From: DASTGO01 sp035719045 | GTDB lineage: Bacteria; Actinomycetota; Actinomycetes; Actinomycetales; Kineosporiaceae | Length of the DNA: 27,195 nt | Assembly (NCBI GenBank): GCA_035719045.1 | Contig: DASTGO010000327.1 | Coordinates: forward strand, 1 to 27,195 | Direction of reading: 5' to 3' | Part shown: piece by piece, positions 9,822-16,486 of the stretch | Numbering within the stretch: position 1 is the stretch's first letter | Layout: every line of letters begins with the position of its first letter | Translations under genes and position numbers: made by a program | The notes under the pieces: generated by a model | Told to the model about the DNA's origin: nothing | Databases searched by the model: none | Seen by the model: only the letters and a program-made list of their open reading frames with translations

Positions 9822-9851
9822 CCTGCCGCGGACTAGCCTGCCGCGGATTAG
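9822..9851. repeat. Tandem duplication, 2 x 15 bp, spanning a stop codon
   Basis: CCTGCCGCGGACTAG (9822-9836) and CCTGCCGCGGATTAG (9837-9851) differ by one base. The second copy holds the TAA stop of the minus-strand gene, and the first copy places a second, in-frame stop (TAG) 15 bases further on. Confidence 0.9.
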
Positions 9852-10345
9852 GGGGTGCCCCAGGGTTCGACCTTGGGCGGCTGGTCGGCAGAGGTCGGCT
9901 GGTCGCCGGGACCCTGGGCGGCCGGTCCGGTGGCCCCGGAACCTGCCTCGCCCGGATCGGCCGGGGGGGACACGTCCTGGGGTTCCTGGGGTGCTGGGGA
10001 GCCGGGCCCGGCAGGGGCACCCGCTGCCTTCTCGCCCTTCTCGCCGCGGTTGAACGCCCGCTGCACCTCGGCGGACACCTCGTTGAACGTGACCCCCAGG
10101 GCACCGACCAGGGACTGCCCGACCTGCTTGACGTCGCTCTTCACGGCGTCGTCGCGGGCGGCGGACCCGATCGCCTCGAAAGCGTCCTCGAGGGCGCCGC
10201 TCAACCGCTTGAGGGCGTCGCGGACCTCCGCCTTGGACTGCTCGGCGTCCGTGCCTCGCTGCTGCTCGTAGTGCTGCTTGAGCTTCGCGCCCAGGCTGCT
10301 GAACCGCTCACCGGTCTCGTGCCAGGCCGATCTCGCATCCGTCAT
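9848..10345 (-). CDS. Small helical protein of unknown function with a Pro/Gly/Ala-rich tail
   Basis: The product is 165 residues. The first 100 or so form a charged helical domain (WHETGERFSSLGAKLKQHYE at the start, then a run of amphipathic helices ending VSAEVQRAFNRGEKGEK). The last 60 residues are Pro, Gly, Ala and acidic, and look disordered. There is no signal peptide or membrane segment, so it is probably cytoplasmic. The layout resembles small conserved actinobacterial proteins of unknown role, which is inference. The start ATG at 10345 has only a weak, close purine stretch upstream. It lies downstream of pirin on the same strand with a 171-base gap that includes a G-rich stretch (10475-10503) able in principle to form a G-quadruplex. 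Confidence 0.75.
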   Translation of the reverse strand: MTDARSAWHETGERFSSLGAKLKQHYEQQRGTDAEQSKAEVRDALKRLSGALEDAFEAIGSAARDDAVKSDVKQVGQSLVGALGVTFNEVSAEVQRAFNRGEKGEKAAGAPAGPGSPAPQEPQDVSPPADPGEAGSGATGPAAQGPGDQPTSADQPPKVEPWGTP

Positions 10346-10516
10346 TCCCCATGCCTACCTTGCCCCGGCCGGTTCCGCCAGAGCCCGCGGTCCGGCGTGC
10401 CAGGGGAGGGGCTGGGGCACGGTGGAGGATCAGGCCCGGCCGGGGTGGGTGCGGTGGCACATCGTGCCTGGCAAGGGGTGGGGTGGGTCGGAGGTCGGGC
10501 GGGCCGGAGGGGCCGG

Positions 10517-11494
10517 TCAGAGCATGTCGTGGCCGGGGTTGGCGTCGGCGGGGATGGTCCCGAGCCGGCCCGCCTGGAAGTCCTCGAACGCCTGGATGAG
10601 CTCCTCGCGGGTATTCATCACGAACGGGCCGTACGCCGCGACCGGCTCCCGGATGGGCTGCCCGCCCAGGACGAGCAGTTCCAGGTTCGGGCTGCTGCTG
10701 TCCTGTGTGGTGTCCGCCGTGAAGGACAGCACGTCACCGGGCCCGAACACCGCGAGCTGCCCGGTGCGGACCGGCCTGCGGTCCGGGCCCACGGTGCCGT
10801 GCCCGGACAGCGCGTAGGTCAGCCCGTTGAAGTCCGGTCGCCACGGCAGCCGGACCGCGGCGCCGGGGGAGACCGTCGCGTGCAGCATGGTGATCGGGGT
10901 GTGCGTGATGCCCGGCCCGGGGTGACCGGCCAGCTCACCGGCGATCACCCGCAGCAGCGCGCCGCCGTCCGGCGTGGTCAGCAGCGACACCTGCCGGCCG
11001 CGGATGTCCTGGTAGCGGGGCGGTGCGAACTTCAGGCTGCGCGGCAGGTTCACCCACAGCTGGATGCCGTGGAACAGGCCGCCGCTGAGCACCAGGGACT
11101 CCGGAGGGACCTCGATGTGCAGCAGGCCCGATCCGGCGGTCATCCACTGGGTGTCCCCGTTGGTGATCACCCCGCCGCCGCCGTGGGAGTCCTGGTGCAC
11201 GAACGTCCCGTCGATGATGTACGTGACGGTCTCGAAGCCCCGGTGCGGATGCCAGGGCGTCCCCTTCGGCTCACCCGGTGCGTACTCGACCTCGCCCATC
11301 TGGTCCATGTGGATGAAGGGGTCCAGCCGCCGCAGGTCCACCCCGGCGAAGGCCCGGCGGACCGGGAACCCCTCGCCCTCGAAGGTGCTCGGCGCGCTGG
11401 TCACCGAGAGCACGGGGCGCTCGGTGCCGGTCGCCCGGTCCGGGTCGGGGAGCCGGGGGAGGGTGAGGATGTCGTCCACCGCCACCGCTGGCAT
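10517..11494 (-). CDS. Pirin family protein
   Basis: The product is 325 residues, the usual size for pirins, which are two-domain cupins. The metal-binding residues are visible: HPHRGFETVTY carries the H-x-H pair, and GLLHIEVPP carries the later His and Glu. The C-terminal domain shows a second cupin barrel (ITMLHATVSPGAAVRLPW, then LAVFGPGDVLSF). Some bacterial pirins have quercetin dioxygenase activity and others bind metabolic enzymes; which applies here cannot be told. The ATG at 11494 has AAGGAG six to seven bases upstream. The region 11495-11686 upstream contains the only notably AT-rich spot in this part of the window, which is a likely promoter. Confidence 0.92.
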   Translation of the reverse strand: MPAVAVDDILTLPRLPDPDRATGTERPVLSVTSAPSTFEGEGFPVRRAFAGVDLRRLDPFIHMDQMGEVEYAPGEPKGTPWHPHRGFETVTYIIDGTFVHQDSHGGGGVITNGDTQWMTAGSGLLHIEVPPESLVLSGGLFHGIQLWVNLPRSLKFAPPRYQDIRGRQVSLLTTPDGGALLRVIAGELAGHPGPGITHTPITMLHATVSPGAAVRLPWRPDFNGLTYALSGHGTVGPDRRPVRTGQLAVFGPGDVLSFTADTTQDSSSPNLELLVLGGQPIREPVAAYGPFVMNTREELIQAFEDFQAGRLGTIPADANPGHDML

Positions 11495-11638
11495 GGCTGC
11501 TCCTTGTGGTCGGGTCCGCGGACCGCGGACTGCCCGTGCCGGGGCCGGTCCGGGTCCTGTGGAGTCCGGAGCCGCTGCCGGTCGTCCGGTCTGGCTGGTC
11601 GTCCCGTCGGCTGACTGTCCGAGGGGCTGACCCTGACC

Positions 11639-11667
11639 AACATAGTTGAATTGGAAATTATTTCCCA
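11639..11667 (-). promoter_or_regulatory. AT-rich promoter/operator candidate upstream of pirin
   Basis: A 28-base AT-rich island stands out in GC-rich surroundings about 145 bases upstream of the pirin start. It contains a perfect inverted repeat GGAAAT-T-ATTTCC (11653-11665). On the minus strand TATGTT could serve as a -10 box. The palindrome could bind a regulator; none is encoded next to it. Confidence 0.45.
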
Positions 11668-11686
11668 GGGGGTTGCCGGAAGGAGC

Positions 11687-11806
11687 TCAGGCCGGTCGCA
11701 GCCGGGCCTGCGGAGAGCCGCCGGCACCGGTGTCGACCACGACCTCGACCTTGTCGACCTTCACGCAGTGGTCAACGCCGCCCGGGGAGCCGGGCTTCCG
11801 CCGGTA
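11687..11806 (-). other. In-frame, coding-like tail beyond the stop of the GH16-like gene
   Basis: Directly after the TGA at 11807-11809 the same frame stays open for 39 further codons to a second stop at 11687-11689. Part of it reads VDHCVKVDKVEVVVDTGAG with strongly biased codons (GTG AAG GTC GAC AAG GTC GAG), unlike random intergenic sequence. It could be a relic of a longer C-terminus, the end of a lost gene, a readthrough extension or a sequencing error at the stop. The rest of the 11495-11806 gap holds only the pirin promoter candidate. Confidence 0.35.
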
Positions 11807-12904
11807 TCAGCTCGGTGGGAAGTACTTGGCCCAGGCCACCCGCTCCGTCACCGTCGGCGGCGTCTTGGCGTCCGCGGGCGGGATGTCGCCCATGGGTCCC
11901 ACGTCCTGCTGGAGGTACAGGTACATCGCGGCATGCGGGACCTCCACGCCGGGGGCGTCGGTACGGGAGTCGAAGACGACCTGCTGGTCCACGAGCATCC
12001 GGACATAGCTCGTGCGCCACTCCAGCGTGTAGGTGTGCCAGACGGTGAAGTCCCCCGGGACGCTGCCGCCGGCGGACTTGCCGCCCGGCCCGTCGAGGCC
12101 GTGCCAGACCGACTTCTTGTCCGCACCGTTGGCGATGGCGATCGCCAGGTGCCCGTCGGCCCGGGCGTCACCCGACACCGGCCACATCCCGATGGTCTGC
12201 CCGTACCCGGCACCGGCGTCGAACCGGGCCCGGACCTGCCAGGTTCCGTAGGGGCCCACGGGCCCGCCGCACCAGCACAGCCCTCCGGACCGGTTGCCCC
12301 TGCCGGTCGGATCGCTGCCCTGGCCGAGGATGGCCAGTTCGCCGTTGCGGACCTGGACCTGGTCGATCGCCCAGATCCCCCCGTTGGCGTGGCTGGAGTG
12401 GTAGACCGACCAGCCAGGGCCGAGCGCGGTGCCGGTGAAGTCATCGCTCACCCGGCCGCCGGTCGGGGTCGGGCCGGAGCGGGGCGTGCCGTTCGCGGTG
12501 GCGGTGGTGGTCCCCGGCCTGTTGGTGGCGCTGCCGGAGGCGGGGGCCGTGGAGGGGGTGGCCGTGGCCTCGGGGGTGCCGGCGAGGCCGGTCCCGGTGG
12601 CTGCCGGTGCTGTGGAGTCGCTCGGGACGGGTGCCGCCGAGGGGGCTTCGTGACGGCCGGCGGCCCAGGCGATCACCACGACCAGGACGACGACCACCGC
12701 TGCCGCGGCGCCCACGACCTGCGCCCGGAAGCGGCCGCTCCACGGCAGTCCCCGCCCGCGCGCACCCTTACCCTGCATGCCGTCCCCGGGCAGGGGCAGG
12801 CCGCGTTGCGGGGTGACGTGGCCGGGAGGAGGAGCCTGGTCGGCACCCCACCGGTCCGCGGTCGTGCCGCCGTGCTCAGGTCTGCCGCCGTGCTCGCTCA
12901 CCAC
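11807..12904 (-). CDS. Membrane-anchored GH16-like (concanavalin A-like) protein, catalytic acids missing
   Basis: The product is 365 residues. A basic, Gly-rich cytoplasmic N-terminus (about 1-58) precedes one membrane helix (VVGAAAAVVVVLVVVIAWAAG, near 62-82) and a Ser/Thr/Pro/Ala-rich linker to about 148. The extracellular domain of about 215 residues then has a GH16-like pattern: DDFTGTALGPGWSVY, GTWQVRARFDAGAGYGQTIG, MWPVSG, DFTVWHTYTLEW and a final AWAKYFPPS. Active GH16 enzymes carry ExDxxE just after the WP segment; here the equivalent stretch is GHLAIAIANG with no acidic residue. I infer a sugar-binding or structural role at the cell surface, not hydrolysis. The start is GTG 12904, or the adjacent GTG 12901, after GGGGG. 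The preceding gene on the same strand encodes a lytic transglycosylase-like lipoprotein, so both may act on the envelope. Confidence 0.7.
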   Translation of the reverse strand: MVSEHGGRPEHGGTTADRWGADQAPPPGHVTPQRGLPLPGDGMQGKGARGRGLPWSGRFRAQVVGAAAAVVVVLVVVIAWAAGRHEAPSAAPVPSDSTAPAATGTGLAGTPEATATPSTAPASGSATNRPGTTTATANGTPRSGPTPTGGRVSDDFTGTALGPGWSVYHSSHANGGIWAIDQVQVRNGELAILGQGSDPTGRGNRSGGLCWCGGPVGPYGTWQVRARFDAGAGYGQTIGMWPVSGDARADGHLAIAIANGADKKSVWHGLDGPGGKSAGGSVPGDFTVWHTYTLEWRTSYVRMLVDQQVVFDSRTDAPGVEVPHAAMYLYLQQDVGPMGDIPPADAKTPPTVTERVAWAKYFPPS

Positions 12905-13035
12905 ATCCCCCGATGTGTCCGCCCCGCCGTCGCCGTGTGCGCCGCCGGCCGGCAGGCATGGTAGTACCCCGGCGGGTCAGGGGCGGCGGGGCAGGTCGGG
13001 GAACGGGACGCGCCTTGCGAGCCTGCCGCGCAGCT

Positions 13036-13069
13036 GGTGCAACCGGTCGTGCGGTGCAACCGGTCGTGC
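13036..13069. repeat. Exact tandem duplication, 2 x 17 bp
   Basis: GGTGCAACCGGTCGTGC occurs twice head to tail without mismatch (13036-13052, 13053-13069). The second copy abuts the stop codon (13070-13072) of the minus-strand transglycosylase gene. Confidence 0.9.
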
Positions 13070-13852
13070 TCAGGCGGTGCGCAGTGCGGCACCAGCGTCG
13101 GACCAGTTGTCCCGCAACCGCTGCAGGTACGACTGGGCCTGCGGGCCGAGGGACACCCCGCGGGAGAACGCCCTCATGTTGGCCGGTCCGGCGTTGTAGC
13201 CGAGGGCCAGCAGTTCGTCGCGGGTGAGGGAGCCACTGATCCGGGACGGGAGGCTGCGGGCCAGGTCGTGCAGGTACCACGCGGCCGCCTCGATCGCCAG
13301 GTCCGGGTCGTCGGGCAGCTCCAGCCAGTCCCGTCCGGCGAAGTCCCGGCCGCCCTTGGTGTCGTCGTAGGCGGCCCGGTGCATGTTCGCCACGCCCAGG
13401 GCGGCGTCCGGGTTGAGGCTGAGCCAGGCCCGTTCCAGTCCGGGGTCGTGGGGCTTGTTGGCCTCGTTGAACAGGATCGCCATCAGCAGTTGCGGATTGA
13501 CCCCGGCCTGTCCGGCCCGGGCCCGGACCTGACGGGCGTAGGCGGCCGGGGCGTTGCCCGCGCGCAGCGGGGCGGCGGTGGTCCCGCCGGCGGACGGTGT
13601 GGGCCGTGCCGTGCCGGGGGTGGTGGCCGGGGCGGTGACGGCACCTGCGGCCTTGGTGGCGGGACCCGTGCCGGTGCCCGGTCCGCCGGCCGGGGCGGGG
13701 GTGGTCACGCAGGAGGTCAGCGCCGCGGCCACGACCACGATCGCGCCCACCCCGACCGCCGCCACCCCCACCGGGTTGGCCGGCCGGTCCGGTGCCGGGC
13801 GGCCGCGCGCAGCGAGTTTCCCTGGCCGGGGTCGCCGTGCCTGGCCTGCCAT
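13070..13852 (-). CDS. Lipoprotein with a lytic transglycosylase (SLT-like) domain
   Basis: The product is 260 residues. A basic N-terminus and hydrophobic segment (VGVAAVGVGAIVVVAAAL) end in a lipobox-like LTSC near residue 48, so it is probably a lipoprotein. A Pro/Thr/Gly-rich linker runs to about 100. The catalytic domain begins NPQLLMAILFNEANKP, whose Glu is the expected general acid, and later has LGYNAGPANM, the usual YNAGP motif of SLT domains. Such enzymes cleave the glycan strand of peptidoglycan to 1,6-anhydro-muropeptides. The cytoplasmic head of about 30 residues before the hydrophobic stretch is long for a lipoprotein signal, so an uncleaved anchor is an alternative. ATG 13852 has AAGGG immediately before it, and a 16-base palindrome lies just upstream. 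The gene is divergent from the chemoreceptor gene. Confidence 0.8.
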   Translation of the reverse strand: MAGQARRPRPGKLAARGRPAPDRPANPVGVAAVGVGAIVVVAAALTSCVTTPAPAGGPGTGTGPATKAAGAVTAPATTPGTARPTPSAGGTTAAPLRAGNAPAAYARQVRARAGQAGVNPQLLMAILFNEANKPHDPGLERAWLSLNPDAALGVANMHRAAYDDTKGGRDFAGRDWLELPDDPDLAIEAAAWYLHDLARSLPSRISGSLTRDELLALGYNAGPANMRAFSRGVSLGPQAQSYLQRLRDNWSDAGAALRTA

Positions 13853-13870
13853 CCCTTCAGCCTAGGCGCG

Positions 13871-13969
13871 CGGCATCCGGATGCCGGTCAGCCTCGCGGG
13901 CGGCACGGACACCGGGTACGCGGGTGGCGCGGACGCGCGGCGTGCGTGCGGGCGGACCCGGTCCGGGTC
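13871..13969. promoter_or_regulatory. Two palindromes in the transglycosylase-chemoreceptor divergent region
   Basis: A perfect 16-base palindrome (CGGCATCCGGATGCCG, 13871-13886) lies 19 bases before the transglycosylase start. A second, GACCCGG-T-CCGGGTC, lies at 13955-13969. Their lack of loops suggests protein binding over RNA folding. The remaining 13970-14126 leader of the chemoreceptor gene contains nothing else I can name. Confidence 0.4.
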
Positions 13970-14126
13970 GGCCCGTCCGGGATCGGGGAGCCGTGAGCGG
14001 TCGGGCGCGTCGCGTCCCTACCCGGCGGTAGACGATTCCGCTCATTCGGGCTCTACAGGATTCAAGGGTTTGCACCGAGGACCAGGGAGTCGGGTCCCCA
14101 CCCCTCGTCGGAAGAGCGTGGTCGCC

Positions 14127-16370
14127 ATGTTCAAGAACATGGGAATTTCCGCACGCCTGAACGCCCTGGTCGCCATCTTCTCGGTGGCCGTGGTGGCGTT
14201 GGTGGCGCTCGGGTACAGCGCAGTGTCGGGTCTGTCCGCGACCCAGGAGGACCTGTCCGGCCTGGCCACGCTGCGGGCCGCCGCACAGACCGTCCAGTAT
14301 GACTTCGCGAACTTCAACGGCTGGCAGACCGCCTATGCGTTCGACGTCACCCGAGACGGCCCGAGCTCGGCGGCCGACACCGCGGACTCGCGCAAGGCGT
14401 TCCTGGACGCGGTGTCGGCGACCCGTGAGCATGTGGCGACGCTGAAACGGCTCAGTTCCGGGCGCTCGGAGTCCGACCGCGCACTGCTGAACTCGGTGAC
14501 CGCCGGGCTCGACAAGTTCATGCAGGTCGACGACCAGATCATCAAGCTGTACCGGACGGGCAGCGTGACCTCGCGGCACGAGGCCGACGCCCTGGTGCTC
14601 GGCCAGGAGATCACCATCTTCAACGGTGCCGTGGACAGCCTCAACACCTTCGCCGACACCCTCGCCAAGGACCAGGCGCGGGCGGTGTCCGACGCCTCGG
14701 CCAGCAGCACCCGGACCACGTGGCTCGACATCGCGCTCGGCACCGTGGTGCTCGCGGTGGTGGTCACGGTGTCCCTGGTGATCGGGCGTTCGATCCGGCG
14801 CCCGTTGATGCAGTTGGCGGAGTCCAGCGACAAGATGGCCCGCGGGGACTTCGACTTCGACGTGGACACCAGCCGTCAGGACGAGGGGGGCCGGGCCCTG
14901 GCCGCGCTGGACCGGATGAAGCGGACGCTGACCGGACTCATCGACGAGCTGAACCGGCTGTCCGCCGAACACGACAAGGGCGACATCGACGTGCGCATCG
15001 ACGCGCAGCAGTTCGACGGCGGCTACCGGACGATGGCGGTGGGCGTCAACGAGATGGTCGAGGGCCACATCGCGCTCAACCACAAGGCGATGGCGGTGGT
15101 GACCGCCTTCGGCGACGGTGACTTCGACGCCGCGCTGGAGAAGTTCCCCGGCAAGAAGGCGTTCATCAACGACACCGTCGAGCAGGTGCGGGCCAACCTG
15201 AAGGCGCTGCTGGCGGACACCGAGCTCCTGGTCGGCGCGGCGATGCGCGGCGAGCTGTCCACCCGGGCCGACGCCGACCGGCACCGGGGCGGGTTCCGCG
15301 ACATCGTCGCGGGCATCAACAACACCCTGGACGCCGTGATCGGCCCGCTGAACGAGGTCAGCCGGGTGCTCCTGGCGATGGCGAACGGCGACCTGACCCA
15401 GACCATCCCGACGGAGTACCACGGTCAACTGGAACAGCTGCGCCAGGCGACCAACGACACCGTGGCCAAGCTCTCCGGCATGGTCACCGAGGTGATCGCC
15501 TCCGCCGACCAGCTGGCCAGCGCCTCCGCCCAGGTCTCCAGCGCCTCCCAGTCGCTGTCCCAGTCGGCCACCGAGCAGGCCGCCGGCGTGGAGGAGACCA
15601 CGACCAGCGTCGAGCAGATGGCCGCCAGCGTGAACCAGAACAGCGACAACGCGAAGGTCACCGACGGGATCGCCGCCAAGGCCGCGCAGCAGGCCACCGA
15701 GGGCGGCCAGGCCGTCGAACAGACGGTGCAGGCGATGAAGGACATCGCGGCGAAGATCGCGATCATCGACGACATCGCGTTCCAGACCAACATGCTGGCG
15801 CTGAACGCGACGATCGAGGCAGCCCGGGCCGGAGAGCACGGCAAGGGGTTCGCGGTGGTGGCGACCGAGGTCGGCAAGCTGGCGGAGCGGTCTCAGATCG
15901 CGGCGCAGGAGATCGGTCAGCTGGCCGGGGACAGCGTGGCGACCGCCGAGCGGGCCGGGACCCTGCTCGGGGAGATTGTGCCGAGCATCGGCAAGACCTC
16001 CAACCTGGTGCAGGAGATCGCGGCCGCCTCGGCCGAGCAGACCGCCGGGGTCACCCAGATCAACAAGGCGATGGGCCAGATGAGCACCATCACCCAGCAG
16101 AACGCCTCCTCCAGCGAGCAACTGGCCGCCACCTCCGAGGAGATGACCGGCCAGGCGAACACCCTGCAGCAGCTCATGCAGTTCTTCACCGTCACGCGCG
16201 GACGCCAGCAGTCCGGGCCGGCCACGGCGGGTACCGGGACGGCCGTCCTCGCCCGGAACCGGGCCCGGCCGGAGGCCGGACGGGTGCCGGCCGGTTCCGT
16301 GATCCCCGGACAGGTCCGCCCCGGCACCGCCCCGGCACCCGTGGACGAAGCGAAGTTCGAGCGGTTCTGA
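14127..16370 (+). CDS. Methyl-accepting chemotaxis protein with several HAMP-like segments
   Basis: The product is 747 residues from ATG 14127. The first membrane helix is at about 11-33, followed by an extracytoplasmic four-helix-type sensor domain to about 198, then a second helix (WLDIALGTVVLAVVVTVSLV, about 199-220). A HAMP domain follows, and between about 275 and 430 repeated HAMP-like pieces recur (GDFDFDVD, GDIDVRID, GDFDAALE, GDLTQTIP turns). The cytoplasmic signalling domain carries the hairpin tip region IAFQTNMLALNATIEAARAG and EHGKGFAVVATEVGKLAERS near 570-589. A flexible Pro/Gly linker of about 55 residues ends in KFERF. This matches the x-[FYWH]-x2-[FYWH] docking pentapeptide for CheR/CheB. 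GTG 14118 is an alternative start. Frames upstream to 13881 are not credible. No other che gene is in the window. Confidence 0.93.
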   Translation: MFKNMGISARLNALVAIFSVAVVALVALGYSAVSGLSATQEDLSGLATLRAAAQTVQYDFANFNGWQTAYAFDVTRDGPSSAADTADSRKAFLDAVSATREHVATLKRLSSGRSESDRALLNSVTAGLDKFMQVDDQIIKLYRTGSVTSRHEADALVLGQEITIFNGAVDSLNTFADTLAKDQARAVSDASASSTRTTWLDIALGTVVLAVVVTVSLVIGRSIRRPLMQLAESSDKMARGDFDFDVDTSRQDEGGRALAALDRMKRTLTGLIDELNRLSAEHDKGDIDVRIDAQQFDGGYRTMAVGVNEMVEGHIALNHKAMAVVTAFGDGDFDAALEKFPGKKAFINDTVEQVRANLKALLADTELLVGAAMRGELSTRADADRHRGGFRDIVAGINNTLDAVIGPLNEVSRVLLAMANGDLTQTIPTEYHGQLEQLRQATNDTVAKLSGMVTEVIASADQLASASAQVSSASQSLSQSATEQAAGVEETTTSVEQMAASVNQNSDNAKVTDGIAAKAAQQATEGGQAVEQTVQAMKDIAAKIAIIDDIAFQTNMLALNATIEAARAGEHGKGFAVVATEVGKLAERSQIAAQEIGQLAGDSVATAERAGTLLGEIVPSIGKTSNLVQEIAAASAEQTAGVTQINKAMGQMSTITQQNASSSEQLAATSEEMTGQANTLQQLMQFFTVTRGRQQSGPATAGTGTAVLARNRARPEAGRVPAGSVIPGQVRPGTAPAPVDEAKFERF

Positions 16371-16486
16371 GTCCGGACGTTCAAGTCCGCGGCCGGGGGG
16401 CCGATGGTGAGAGGACGACCGCGACCCGCAGGCCTCGCGCACCCGCAGGCCCGACGGGGCGGGTGGCGCCTGCCGAGGGGGCGTGG

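Noticed and set aside
10475..10503. G-quadruplex between pirin and the small helical protein gene
   Set aside because: G-runs are common in DNA this GC-rich, and one loop is nine bases; the motif is weak on its own, so it is mentioned only in passing.
13881..14126. Longer N-terminus for the chemoreceptor
   Set aside because: The upstream codons read as Arg/Gly/Ser-rich noise and cover the divergent promoter region; the first membrane helix follows directly after ATG 14127.
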